From: Pyropia yezoensis
Taxonomy: Eukaryota; Rhodophyta; Bangiophyceae; Bangiales; Bangiaceae
Direction: 5' to 3'
Assembly: GCA_009829735.1 (NCBI GenBank)
Contig: CM020620.1
Location: 14,071,420 to 14,135,419, forward strand
Length of the DNA: 64,000 bases
Position 1 is the stretch's first letter, and each line of letters opens with the position of its first letter. The notes beneath the pieces were generated by a model. That model saw only the letters and a program-made list of their open reading frames with translations, was not told the origin of the DNA and searched no databases. Positions 50,346-61,505 of this stretch are shown piece after piece. Position numbers and translations under genes: made by a program.

Positions 50346-50346
50346 A

Positions 50347-50752
50347 TGTGGAATAAGTGTTGACCAATAAAAGGATATGGGACCGACCGACGCCCGGAAG
50401 GCAAAGAGACAGCTATTACCGTAAAAGCAAAGAAGACAATCTTTTAGCTCTCAGACGTTCGATGGGGAGCAAGCCGGCCGAACGGCGGCGGCGAGCCCCC
50501 ACGTCGCAGGTAAGGGCGAGATAACATGCTGGTCGAGCGACCGAGCGGAGGCCGGACGGCCGATTGCTACGAGCATGGCAATTAACATAAAAGATCCCTC
50601 CAAAGCAAGGACAGATGAACAATACAAAACAAAAGTAGTCCCCCAAAGGGCGAGCCACAAGTGGGCCCATACCGACAATGTTGGGGCCACCAGTCAGGGG
50701 GGCTACTAGCCAGACAATACCGGAGTTCGTTGCAAAGGGCGGATATGCTACA
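50347..50752 (-). repeat. 5' LTR of the nested element (406 bp)
   Basis: Partner of 40885-41290. It is followed on the plus strand by the target duplication CCCTG at 50753-50757. Confidence 0.95.
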
Positions 50753-52805
50753 CCCTGGGAGGGTGCCCACTACGTAGTGCAGGTGGATGCTAGCTATGAT
50801 CTGCAGGGGTGTGCGTTGCTACAGCAGCTGCCGGACGGGGAGTATCTCCCCTTGGGATGATTCAGTAGGAGCCTGTCTTCTGCTGAGAAGAATTATCGCC
50901 ACTGAGATCGACGCGTTGGGCGTAGAGTGGGCGGTAACCCACCTCCGCTCTTTTCTGGGAGGGACTGAGCTCCTGGTGAGGTGTGACCATTCGGCGCTTG
51001 CTTCCGCGATGACGTCGAACAGCCCCGACAGAAGGCTGACTGGATGGCGCCTCCGCTTGGCGGAGTTCACGTACCAGATCAAGCATAAGCCTGGTGGGAA
51101 CCACAGGGTGGCTGACGCGCTGTCTCGCCTCCCGACGGATGGCTTGGATACTACGCCGTTGGATGACCACATCCCCGTTCTGGCGGTCACAACCCGGTCG
51201 GCGAAGGCCCTAACGGAGAGGAACCCCAAGGGGCTGGGCCAGATCATTCTCAACGCATTGATTGATGCTCACGCCGCTGATGAATTCTGCAGGACGCACC
51301 TCACGGAGGAGCGGCTGATCGCCCCGGAGGATGCTCAGTGGCAGAGGATTGCGTTCTTCATTCTCAAAGAGGATGGAGTCCCCTGACACAGGTCTCTCAT
51401 GGGAGGAAATACCCAGTGGGTGATTCTTGAGACACTCAAACAGCGTCTCCTGGAGATGTATCACGATTCGCCTTTGGAGGGTCATCCTGGCTCGAAGCGC
51501 ATGTATCGCACTGTGCGTCGCAGGCTCCAGAAGCCTACAATGGTGGCTGATGTGTATGGAAACGTACACGGCTGCACGGGGTGCGCCTGTCATCGGGTGG
51601 GTAACGTCCGGCATACGTCGGATATGAAATTGTTCTCCGAGACTGAACCTTTCGAGTCGGTGGCGATGGACCTCTTGGGTCCCCTCCGCACATCGGAGAG
51701 TGAATATACGATGATCCTAGTGATCTGTGACCGCTTCACAAAGTTCGTCAGGGCGATACTCCTGAAGGATACAACCGCTCTGGAGGTGGCGTCGGCGTTT
51801 ATTCACCACTGGGTGGCTGCCTATGGCATTCCCGATACCACCCTTATGGATAACAGCCCGCAGGTTGCGGTTGTGTATTTTCAGTGTGTGATGGCGTTGC
51901 TGGGAATTGCCACGAACTATACCTCGCCATATCACCCTCAGACCAATGGCCAGGTGGAAAGGTATACCAAGACCGTAATGCGGCAGCTCGGCACGATTTC
52001 GTGGGAGCATCAGCGGGAGTGGGACAGGTATCTGTCCCTTCTGACTACGGCGTATAGTACGCAAGTGCATACGAGTACGGGGGTTGCCCCCCTTACCTTT
52101 GTCAGCCCACGTCGGCTGGAGTCAGACAATATTGAACGCCTGCCGCAGGTTCGAACAAAGGACGAACAAGATCTTAGCCCCGAGTCGGTGGCTGTGCAAT
52201 ATGTGCGGGATTTGCGAAAGCTCTTCCCCGCGGTTCGGTAGAACCTGTCTAAGGCCGAATTTGCCGACAAACGCGTGTTTGAAGTGGGTGTACAACGGAA
52301 GGATGAGGACCTCAGACAAGGTGAATGGGTTTTCGTGAAGTCGCACGCTAATCATAAGACGAAGATGTCTAGCCGGGCACGGGGCCCGTATATGGTGCCG
52401 AGGGCGGATGGCCACCGGTTTCTTATTGAAACTCCACACGGAGAGCAGATGCGAATCGGTGATAATATCTTTAGGGTTCCCTGTCCCAAAGACGGGAGCC
52501 CCATCTGGCAGAGGGCACAGGAGGCCCGTGACGCTTTTATCGCGCGGCGTCCTGAAGATGCCCCTGGCCAGGACGTGTTTGAGCGTATCGTCGACCATGT
52601 CTGGGTTGAGGGGACTCTAAGGCCCCGAATTTGTTTTCCGGGTGCGATGGTTTGGCCACGGCCCCGACGGGGACACTTGGCACCCGCAGGAGGAGATCAC
52701 GAGGGAACACCTCGGGCGGCATTGTCGCAGGAAGAGCTCCCGCTTTTGGGGTTGCAGCAGTCTAGTCGTCTGCTTCAGGCTGAGGATTCGGAAGAAGAAG
52801 AGTAG
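50753..52805 (+). pseudogene. pol: Pol of the outer element, second part (RNase H, integrase, chromodomain), broken
   Basis: RNase H resumes with VVQVDASYDLQGCALLQ, hits a TGA near 50858, and continues in another frame (IDALGVEWAVTHLRSFLGG, RCDHSALASAM, HRVADALSRLP) to 51386. The integrase (51399-52241) has the H-H-C-C region (HDSPLEGHPGSKRMYR ... CTGCACHRV) and core residues in VAMDLLGPL, MDNSPQVAV and NGQVERYTK. The second Asp region is variant (TTLMDNSPQ), and the frame ends at 52241. The linker and chromodomain follow from 52275, with a frameshift at about 52620: FERIVDHVW in one frame, RWFGHGPDGDTWHPQEEI in the next. These breaks make it a clear pseudogene. Confidence 0.85.
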
Positions 52806-52930
52806 AGAAGGGGCTAATCCCCTCTTCTAGCCACACGATTATCAGTGTGTACGTCCAGAATGAACAAGCTCCCCCCAACCAGAAGTGGGTGGCTAGTTAA
52901 CCACTGCCAACTTCCATGTCTCGCTGTCTC

Positions 52931-54811
52931 CTAGGGCGATCGGTACCGCCCGTAGCCATAGGCTGGGCCATGACATCGAGAGTTCGCAGGCGGACCACGC
53001 CAATGGGCCGTCTCCGCCGCTTGACGGAGAGAGAGGCTCGGAATGGCCATCTGCGTATTCGCGTTGGCGCAGTGAATCTCCCGCACCAGGGTTTCCCGGA
53101 GCGCCTCATCCGAAAGGAGAGGCAAACCCACTCCCGAGATGTCACACCCTTCCCCACGGGTAGACGTGATGACCTCCGACTCGTAGGCTTGGCCCGCGTA
53201 GGCCCGACAGAGGGCCATCACAAGGGAGTCCGACACCGCCCCCGAAGAAGGCGGCAAGGCTCGGAAGACGCGCTCTAATGCCACCTCCGGTGTCCCCGCA
53301 AGGGGGCGTGGCATGGCGAGGGGGTCAACCCCCCAATGTAAGTCGGCCAGAGGCCGGGGCACCAGAGCCGTCCACCCTTGTGGCATCTGGACCATCTGTC
53401 CAGGAAAGTACCCCCCCGCTCGCGTGGGAGGCGGACGATCCCTACCAGCATCAGGTGCTGTCGTGGGTCGCCTGGGGCCAGGCCTCGACCCGTACAGCTC
53501 CTGGCCAAAACCTGGCAGAAGTGGCCCCTCCTCTTGAAGGCGGGACTCCAAAAAAAGGACACGCTCCCGCGAGGACAGCCCGCTCACGTAGGGGAGGACC
53601 TCGTGGTTCATCCCTTTAAAAAGTTGGAGGAATCCCTCGGGGGTCAGCTCCCGGCTAAAATGCACCACCCCACGGGGGTGCTCAGCCAATCCAAGGAAGG
53701 AAGATGTGGCCAAGCGAGGGACCTGCTCCACTAGGTTGAGGGCGGCCTCGAAAAGAGCTGCCATTTCCGGGTTGCCCGGACACAACGCCGACGGCGTCGG
53801 GTTACCAGAGGCAGAGGGATAAGCCACAGGTGGCCCTGGTAACGGACGACCCCTGCCAACACGCAGGCCGTAGCGACCTTCCAGCAAATGTAGATGCTAG
53901 CCATCGCCCTGCATCGGCGGGGCCCTTGATCATGATCCTCCCCAGAAGGGCGGGCACCTCTCCAACACGCGCGGCAATACCGTGCGGCACCTCAAACGCA
54001 TCCCACCACTGGGGGTTGAGGGGGAAGTACTTGATGCGGTTGAGATCGGGGAGGGCCTCCACCTTCTTCTGCTCCGCCGTGGCGATAACGCCATGTCGCA
54101 CACGGAAACCCCGCTCCCCCAAAGCGGGGCGTAGGAAGAAGCTAGGGTCGTCAACCTCCGGTACGGGGGGCGAGCCCGAGTGCTTATCCAGGCCTGCCTC
54201 GCGGGCCATCCCCACCGCCAACGGCGGCCGGTCGACGATGTCCTGCAGCCCCTGACACAGCTTTCACTCCTCAGCAAAACGGAGGAAGGGGTAGTCGGTG
54301 GCCTCGCCCAACAGGATCTCGAAAAGGTTTGGGCAGAACAGACGGAAGGTCCGCCACACCTTGGCCATACCCCGCGGGTCAAGATACGCCCAACGCGTCG
54401 TAGCCAGGCACGGCCGTGGATGGGGGTAAGGCCACTCCTGGCTCAGGAGCAGCACAACCTCCCCAAAGGAGCCGGGGCCACGCTCGTGGGTCGGGTGTGA
54501 GTCAACCACCGGCATGGCTGGGGCGGAGCTTGACCCGCCACCGAAGGTGCCGCACTGGCGGAAGAGGAAGGCCGTGTCACCACCTAATCGAGGGCGGAGC
54601 CTGCCTTATTCTTGTCGCCCTCCACAGGGACGTCGAACATCTCGGTGTCGGCCGTCGAGGCCAAGGAGGAACCCATGTTGCCACCCAAAAAGGGAACAGG
54701 GAAACCAAGGGATGAGGGTGGCCTTAAGCCCGATGCCCCGGTGTATGGAAATGGTTGGTGGGCCGGTAGTAGTGAGCACCCACCCCGATGGGGGAGCGGG
54801 TGACCCCCCAA
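52931..54811 (-). pseudogene. Antisense ORF of the outer element (asORF family)
   Basis: The minus strand between the chromodomain end and the polypurine tract holds coding-like sequence in at least two frames: 54811 to about 54590; 54515-53802 in one frame with an in-frame TGA at 54264-54266; and 53887-52931 in another frame. Motifs include GMAKVWRTFRLFCPNLFEIL, LRFAEE followed past the stop by KLCQGLQDIVD, FFLRPALGERGF, NPQWWDAFEVP and, in the last frame, SRERVLFLESRLQEEG. Position and orientation (antisense, between pol and 3' LTR) match the ORF at 41941-43881 in the nested element. Sequence similarity to it and to 2250-3963 is visible but weak. Function unknown. Confidence 0.5.
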
Positions 54812-55323
54812 GAGGGGGAGGACGTGGTGGTGGAGAAGGAGGGAGAGGTGGCGTCATTGGGGGGTGAGTAGAGCTGCGCTGAGGATGCCTGCCATAAGTT
54901 CTGTTCATCCCTTGGCACGGCTCGTCCCCCTCTCGACGGGGCTTTTGTGCCCTCCACCGTGTCCTCCCGTGAGGGATCGGCGCGAGGCGGGGTGGCCCAT
55001 GCCCCCTTGCCTAGGCCTCCCAAAAGCTACAGCCCCTCACTCAAGCCCTCTGAGGGCACCAGAGGGGCAGAAAGCGTCTGCCACCGCTACGTCCCCCCCG
55101 GGGGACGCTGTGAGCCTCCTCCGCCTCTGCATAAGAGGTGGAAGTGAGAGGTTTCTCCCCCTGAGAGGGTCTGAGGGGGTCAACCCCCCCCCTCTGGGGA
55201 CTCTCACTACTTACCCCACCCCTCTTGCATGCCAAGCGAGGCGACTGGGGAATGGCCCGGATGGTGCCCCGTCGCCCCCTGACGGGGGGGTGACTTGGCA
55301 CTAGGCAGGCCTGTCCTAGTCTT

Positions 55324-55336
55324 AAGGGGGGGGAAA
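55324..55336 (+). promoter_or_regulatory. Polypurine tract of the outer element
   Basis: AAGGGGGGGGAAA directly precedes the TGTGGGG start of the right LTR, the expected second-strand priming site. Confidence 0.85.
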
Positions 55337-56014
55337 TGTGGGGGCCCAAGGGATTCCTCAACACTTGCGCCAGGGCATCGCCCAGGCGATAGGGTGGCAT
55401 ACGGTGCCACCTGTGCCAAGGCACGCACAAGTGGAGCCCTCACTGAGTGGCCACGCGGCTATCCGCATAGCCCCCAGTCGGTGGGTCCCGCCGGGATCCT
55501 TCGGCTCGCCTGGGAATGGGGTGACCCGAGAACGGCACCAGTATCTCCCCGGGATACTGGACTTGGGAGCGCGTAGGCCCAATCCAATTGCATGGTTTTT
55601 ACCCCCAATAGGGGGCTACGTTTTGTTGAATTTCTGCATTGTTGAGGGATTTGTTGTTGTATTTGCTTTGGCGCCAGTGCCCCGCTGGCCGGGATGACCT
55701 GTGAGAAGGGGCGAGGAGATTCCTGCTGGCACCGCTGCCTTGGAATATGATTGGCCCTCACGTACCCCGGGGTTTAGGGTCGCTGGGTGCGGGGTGAGGG
55801 GGGTATCTGTGCGCACTGGGGTGCTCGTTGCTTGTCCCCTTCGTGAAGTCCGACTTGTGTGTGCGCGAATTATGCCGTGCTGGTGCGTGCTCGTCACGTC
55901 TTAGACAGCCAGGCAGTTGAGGGCGCCTTATCTCACCAGTGTCCCTGTGTTTTCCGACGGTAAGGTTCTCTGTTTCATATGGGTACTACACGCCGATACC
56001 GTAACACCACTACA
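55337..56014 (+). repeat. Right LTR of the outer element (678 bp)
   Basis: It starts TGTGGGG, ends CACTACA, is the same length as the left LTR, and is preceded by the polypurine tract. Confidence 0.9.
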
Positions 56015-56018
56015 CTTG

Positions 56019-56888
56019 CTACCGCGACCGGTTGCCGCCCCGGCCGCGGCAAGCGGCCACATACGCCGCCAGGGCAGCTGTTGGAGAACATGCGAGAGGG
56101 GAGCGCTCCCCCCCATCGAGCGACAAGCCCACACCGTCACCCTCGCCGCCGGCGCCGCCCCCGCCCGACGCCTCCCAACGCGTAAGTCGCGGGTCGGTAG
56201 CCGAGGCGATCTTTACAAAAGCCCCGGCGGAGTCTGTGGTAGGGCGAGCTTCCCCGCCTTCGAGCGCCGCTTTCCATCTTGCGCCCGCGATCGCCTCGGC
56301 GTCGGTGCAGCGGTGGCCCGCCGCGTCGGCCGCTCCGGGCTCTGCCGCGTCCGCAATGCTTCGAGTGGCCACAACCGCCTCGGGCGCGCCTCCGGCGGCC
56401 AGGCTCGCCAAGGGGCGGCGGCGGCGGCGATGAAGGCGCCGCGGCGGCGGCGGCGATGACGGCGGCGCGGCGGCGGCGGCGGCTGCGGTAATCGGCGAGC
56501 CGATGGCGACGGCAACCGCCGCCGCGGCCACTGCCCCAGCTGCGTGCCGCAACTGCAGCGCCGCCGTGTCGGCTGGGCGTATCTGCAGCGCCGCCACGCC
56601 CGTCAGGGTGAGTGCGTCGGCGGTGGCCACGGCAAGCACCGCCGGCGGCCACACATAGCCCAAGAATATGCTCGCGGCGACGACGGGTCTGGCGATGCAA
56701 ACACGCTGGTGGAGGCAGTGCCTGCGGTCCCCAGAACTGCAAGACGTTTTGCAATTAGTCCCGCTGGCACCTGGAGGGGGCTCCAATCGTAAATTTGTAC
56801 GGTTAAGAAACTCAGCCTGGTCCGATGCAGCTGCGCAGACCTGGCCCATAGTTGGGATAAGCGATGCGGCGGTCGCACCACGACGCAC
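56019..56888 (-). pseudogene. Ala/Arg-rich coding remnant abutting the right LTR
   Basis: An open minus frame of 289 codons ends at a TAG five bases from the LTR. It has a hydrophobic segment (IFLGYVWPPAVLAVATADAL) and a less biased part (GAFVKIASATDPRLTRWEAS). Sequence left of the outer element does not continue it. It may be a gene truncated by the insertion or by a later rearrangement. No domain recognised. Confidence 0.3.
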
Positions 56889-58443
56889 TTATCGCTTCTC
56901 CTTCAGCACGGTTGCCGACTGCCGGTTGTTAGCAGCCCTGTCAATTAAATAGCGCGTCCCTCACGATGCCTTGCAACCTGGCCGGCGAGGCTTTTGGCAC
57001 CGAAGGCCAGCACGGCACGTTAAATAAAGGCGCGCGCCTGTTGAAAAAATGAAGCATGTCCGTTAAAGGCCCGCGCGGTCACATTGGCCTTTTTCAGCAG
57101 CCCTGGTCGATCCGCCTCGCGCACGGCATCCTCCAGCTCTATGACAACGTTGATACGGTTGATTCCCGTCGACGTTGATGGGCGTCAACGTGGGAGAGTG
57201 CGCGGCCCGCTGGGCGGCGTAAGGATCGTTGTTAAAAACGATCCCGCCACGGCTGCTCGTTCTGGCCCTTGGAGCGCGGCCCCTGCACGAGTCAGCGCGC
57301 GCAGTCAACGTACGCTCAGAGATTGGGTCCTATGCAGCTGGTCGTTGTCTCGAAGGTGGCTGCGGGTGCCCGATGCTGCCTGTTTCGCGAGCAGCCAAGC
57401 CAGAAGGACGTGGTACGACCCATGGAGACTTTTTGTTATGGCCAGCGAGGTCGGCTGGACGTCTGGGCGGTGGGGGCGGCCGGTCGGCGGCCGCTGCCCC
57501 AGACCGTATTGATCCACCTACTTGATAGTGCCAATCAAGACCAAAGCACAAATTACCAGGAGTTCTTTAAGAAGCTACGAGAACGATTCAAGCATGTTAG
57601 CGCGTGCACGAAAGAGACACGCATCAGTGAAGATGATGCAGTAATCTGGATCAAGCAAAAGTAAAGCGTCTTAATCGGATGAACAGTACGTACCTCGGAA
57701 AGGCGGTTGACTGCGAACGGGACAGGCTGCAACCGTCCTGGGAATGCGTCGAGGTTGCGTCATCAATCAAGTGCTTGGGGTCCAACGTGCGAAGTGAAGG
57801 AGAAGGTCGTTGAGGGGGATATAGCGTGCTCAAGAGAGAAGTCATCCACAGACACGCACTCGCTCCCACGGGCAGGGGACGAAGAAAGCAAGTGGACAGA
57901 GGGAGGTGGTTGCGGTCACAGGACGGCGAGCGCGAGCAGTGAAGCCGCCCAACGCACAATCTTCTCGAAAGGTAGCACCTGCTTTCGTCCAGCTGTAAAC
58001 CGTATCAAATTACTATTGCAGCTGCTCGAAAACCAGCTCACGAAGAGAGCGCACAACGACCACGCTTCACACAAAGTGCACGCGTACGACGTCCACACTT
58101 GCTTATCTGCTATTTCTTTTTTTTCCTGGAGTCGCGGGACACTCTGGCAGCTGGTGAAGAAATTTCGGGCGAGGACTCATCGGGTGCATCAGAAACAATG
58201 TTTTTTTTATATGCCTTATTCCGTGTGACAGACCTTTAGTCGCAGATTGGGGGAGGACTACGTGTTTTAGTCGTCGTGCTGCTGAGCCGCTCAACGCCTG
58301 ACAAGATTGGCCCATGAGCTAGGGAGATCCGATATTTGTTGTGTTGTTCAACTTGCATTTGCTCTGCGGTTGAGGTATATGACCACCCACGAACCGCCGT
58401 CGTCGTAGCCGGCGCCGTCGTGGGGGGGGGAGGGGGGGGGGTA
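56889..58443. other. Coding remnants of uncertain origin
   Basis: On the minus strand, frames covering 57240-57010 (IVFNNDPYAAQRAAHSP, then VVIELEDAVREADRPGLLKK and AFNGHASFFQQARAFI in a shifted frame) look like a decayed gene. On the plus strand a 110-codon ORF from the ATG at 57332 to 57664 ends with DQSTNYQEFFKKLRERFKHV and similar hydrophilic sequence. Neither was identified. The rest, including an A/T-richer stretch from 57.7 kb, shows no gene. Confidence 0.35.
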
Positions 58444-60951
58444 GCCAGTCTGGTTCTAATGTTGACCATTCTCGGGCGTTTTAGCGGTACCCGTTGCCGC
58501 CGAGAAACACAACAGACATGAAAAAAAAAGCACGCATTGAGTATGTTTTTACTGGGGAGTGATGTGTCTCTCGCTCTGTATCTCTTCTGTAGACAATATA
58601 AAGAGTCATAGGTCGGTGACTATAATGTCGACCAATCGGATTTCCTGTTTATTGCACCAGGAACAGGTCTTGACGTGCCACTGGGGCGTACCTGTGTCGT
58701 CTGCCAATGTGTTTCCCAATGAGTGTCTTATCGGCCATGCCTCTTCTTTCTCCCCTTTGCCTGCTCCCACCCCCCAACCGCGACTCGACCTTGCGGTCCC
58801 CCACCCCCCCTGACCACCCCTGACCCCCCCCCCCCCACCCCCCCCCCCACCCCTTCCCCCCGCCCCCCCCCCACCCCCCCCCCAATCTCCCCCGCCCACC
58901 CCCCCCCACTACCCCGCCCCCCCACCCCCCCCCTTTCAACCTCATCCCACCGCGAGCTCTAACGCGCCCTCTTGCGGCGTGGCTCCTCCTCCACAACCCT
59001 GCCGGGCGCGCTCTCGTAGGGCCCAATGGGGCCAGCAGCCGCCCGCGCTTGAGCTGCACGGCGGCGCAAGCTGTCCTTGCGGGCGCGGAACTCGGGGCTC
59101 TTGCGGCGCGCCTCTGCCTGGGCCTCCTTCCGCGCCTCCATCTCGATGGCCGCCCCATGCTTGGCCTCCCTGCCCGCCTCGAGCTTGTCCTTCGCCGAAT
59201 TCTTGGCCGCCGCGGCCTTGTCCAGCTCCCCGAGGGCCCCCAGCACCGCCTCGCTAGTGGCCTCCACGGCCCGACCTCGGGTGGGCACTGACCCAAACGA
59301 CACTTGCGGCTCACGCATCTCTCGCCGAGCCTCGGGCCCCAGCCGCACGCAAAGCCGTTCAATGTCCACCACCCGTCGAGAGTACTTGGTGCCTTTGCCT
59401 TTCAGAAGGCGCGTTACGTCAATTGCGCCGGGGTTGATGGGCCACGTGCCCGTCTCGCGGAAGCCAGTGATGATGTTGACAGATGAGAGCCCATGGAACG
59501 CGCTCTGGTTGATCAGCTTCATGAGATGGAGTAAGTTAAACTTGGCCCCCCTGGGGAGAGTGGGCAGCATCGCCCCCGTCACGGTGACGCTCCTGGCCTT
59601 GGTCTTGAGGAAGGGCTGGCCGTCCAGCGCCTGAAGGATGTGCGACAGATGGGAGAGGAACATCAGCACGACCACTTCGGCATCCTTGAGCACACGCAGG
59701 CCCACCGCCGACGCGTGGACCTTACACCCGTCCATCAGCAGCACCTTGCACTCCGCCCCGCCCCGCCCCTCGAGGTGCCGCGCCGCAAACCGCGCAAACG
59801 TCTCCCACAAGTCCCGGTCAAGCCCCGGCTTCTCGCGACGGTGCACCTCGGCCCCGTCCTCCAGAAACGACGCCAGGGGGACGCGGCACGAGGGGCCTGC
59901 GACCTGCTCCACAACAGCTAAAGGGAACCGCCTTCCGCTGCCCGCCACGACCACAAGCACGGGGAGGCGCGACCCGTCCGCGCAGATAGTCGCCACCAGG
60001 CCGGCGGCCTCCGCCCCGCTCTAGACTGACGGGGCGACAAACTCCAGGCGGCCGTCATCCTTGTGGGCAATCACCTTGACCTTGGACTTACTCATCGGCT
60101 CATCCGCGTTCATCATGGACTCGTCTGTGTTCCAGACCTGCGATGCCTTGGTGATGCCAAACTCAGTACAGAGGAACCGAACCGCAGCAAAACACTTTGC
60201 CACCGCCTCTAGCGTCGACGCCACAGCCCGTACACCCTCAAGGGCAACAGGCCGCACGCGCCGTAGCTCCAGGCGACCCTCCAAAAAGCGTTGGAAGAAA
60301 GTACGACCCGGAATCCCACCCACCCCAAAGCACCTCTCCGCCTCTGCCTCCCTCCCCATGTCGGCAATATACTGCCGCAACAACACACCGGCAAGCCCAC
60401 ACGTCAGGGCGTCACCCCCCTTAGTCCATGAGGCAAAGTAGACCGCCATGGTGTCCTCCTCCTCTGCGGAGAAGAACCGAGGGCGCCCGAGTGCCACGTC
60501 TTTGCCACGGTTCTGCAGCCAGGTCCGCACGTTGGACCGGGTCGCTCCCGTCGCCCGCATGAGGACAGCCACGCTCCACGTCTTGTGCTCAACTCGGGCT
60601 GTCTCCAGCTTCTCCTGCATCTCACACGTCAGCCGTGTGCCCCAATCACGGGGGCTCGCATCGGATTCGTCAGCGGATGATTGGTCGGCAGGGGGTGAAG
60701 GCATGGTGCACGTCAAAAAAAAAAAAAGACGGCGACGCTCGATGGGGTGGGGAATGGGATGGGTCAATCGCTGTGAGGGGGCGGTGGAGCCGGCGACGTG
60801 AAAATACTTGGAAACGAGCTCCCGTAGCTCTGGGGCCGACGAACCAGCCGCCGCCGAGTCAATCGGGCTTTCTTGCAGTCACTCGTGCCTCCCTTGATTT
60901 ACAGTAATGGTCGACATTTTGGGCAGTGGTCAACATTGGAACCAGACTAGC
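58444..60951 (-). mobile_element. Pogo/Tigger-like DNA transposon with ~26-bp terminal inverted repeats
   Basis: The left end GCCAGTCTGGTTCTAATGTT (58444 onward) and the reverse complement of the right end (from 60951, GCTAGTCTGGTTCCAATGTT) match over about 26 bp with three mismatches. TA precedes the left end (58442-58443) and TC follows the right (60952-60953), consistent with a TA target duplication with one change. Subterminal copies of AATGTCGACCA occur in inverted orientation near 58627 and 60910. The interior encodes one DDE transposase on the minus strand and a C-rich tract at 58800-58945. Confidence 0.8.
58959..60704 (-). pseudogene. Pogo/Tigger-like DDE transposase with one in-frame TAG
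   Basis: From the ATG at 60704 one frame of 582 codons runs to 58959, interrupted only by TAG at 60021-60023 (codon 228). A helix-turn-helix region lies at about 36-62, and a second, CENP-B/Tc5-type DNA-binding segment with GIPGRTFFQRFLEG at about 130-143. The catalytic triad appears as Asp194 (VWNTDES), Asp325 (VLLMDGCKVH) and Asp361 (LSHILQALD), a D-D-D pattern with 35 residues between the last two, as in pogo-superfamily enzymes. The C-terminus is a long charged coil ending in a basic RRKRAR, a likely nuclear signal. The stop falls between the first and second catalytic residues, so this copy is inactive unless read through. Confidence 0.85.
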
Positions 60952-60953
60952 TC

Positions 60954-61505
60954 AGCAGCACAGAAGGCGATCGCCCTCGTCCAGTCCACGTTCCCCCTGT
61001 CTTGACCGTGCCGTCCGCCCGCTCAAATGTGTGGCCTAGAGCAATTTGACTTTCACTGACAACTATGCGGACCAATCAATTCGCATGTGCGTGCAGCTCG
61101 TCCGTGGCGATTTTATATCAGTACCGTAGCAGTTTCACGCACAAAAAGATCAGTTTTTTAAGTAGCCCCCACCCGATGAGCTTCTGCTCGACTCGGTCGC
61201 GGTGATCCTTCGACCCATGCGGTAATGCGACTGGGTCACCGCGGCGACGTCGACGTCTTCTTCCCGCAGGCGACCCGGCTCGCTTGCCCAGGCGCTTCGG
61301 GTCTGCGGCCCTTCCTCTTCGCACGAGTCAGGGCCCCCTTCCTTTCCTTTCCCCGTCCACAACCCCCCCTTCCCCCCCCTTCCCCCCCCCCCCCCCGCTT
61401 TACCATCATTTCGCCGTGACCCCTTCCTGACCTACCCTCCTCCCCCTTCCTCCTCCCCGCCCCCCTCCCCCTCCTCCTCTCCTCCGCCCCTCTCCCTTTC
61501 CCTCA
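60954..61505. other. Intergenic and 5' UTR region upstream of the DNAJC21-like gene
   Basis: A/T-richer sequence around 61050-61160 includes TTTTATATCAG near 61111, then a C/T-rich leader with CCCCTTCC-type runs up to the ATG. This resembles a pyrimidine-rich promoter/5' UTR. No other gene seen. Confidence 0.5.

Larger units (their letters stand above)
40885..50752 (-). mobile_element. Nested Ty3/gypsy chromovirus-like element, inserted in the outer element's pol
   Basis: Two 406-bp LTRs (40885-41290, 50347-50752) start TGTGGAATAAG and end GGATATGCTACA. They differ at 9 of 406 positions (about 2%) by hand comparison. The 5-bp target CCCTG flanks the insertion exactly (40880-40884, 50753-50757), and the outer RT/RNase H frame reads through when the insert is removed. 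Gag and pol run on the minus strand, so the right LTR is the 5' one. Full length is 9868 bp. Pol is a long intact frame, but gag has nonsense codons, so this copy is recent but not autonomous as read. Confidence 0.95.
36644..56014 (+). mobile_element. Outer Ty3/gypsy (chromovirus-like) LTR retrotransposon, degenerate, split by a nested element
   Basis: Two 678-bp LTRs (36644-37321, 55337-56014) bound, in order, a primer-binding site, gag, protease/RT, RNase H, integrase, a chromodomain, an antisense ORF and a polypurine tract. Without the 9868-bp nested insertion and its 5-bp duplication the element is about 9.5 kb. LTR copies differ at roughly 15-20% of positions in their first ~115 bp (hand alignment), and the coding frames contain several shifts and stops, so it is old. 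Target duplications are not evident: AGCCC precedes the left LTR and CTTGC follows the right. Confidence 0.9.
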
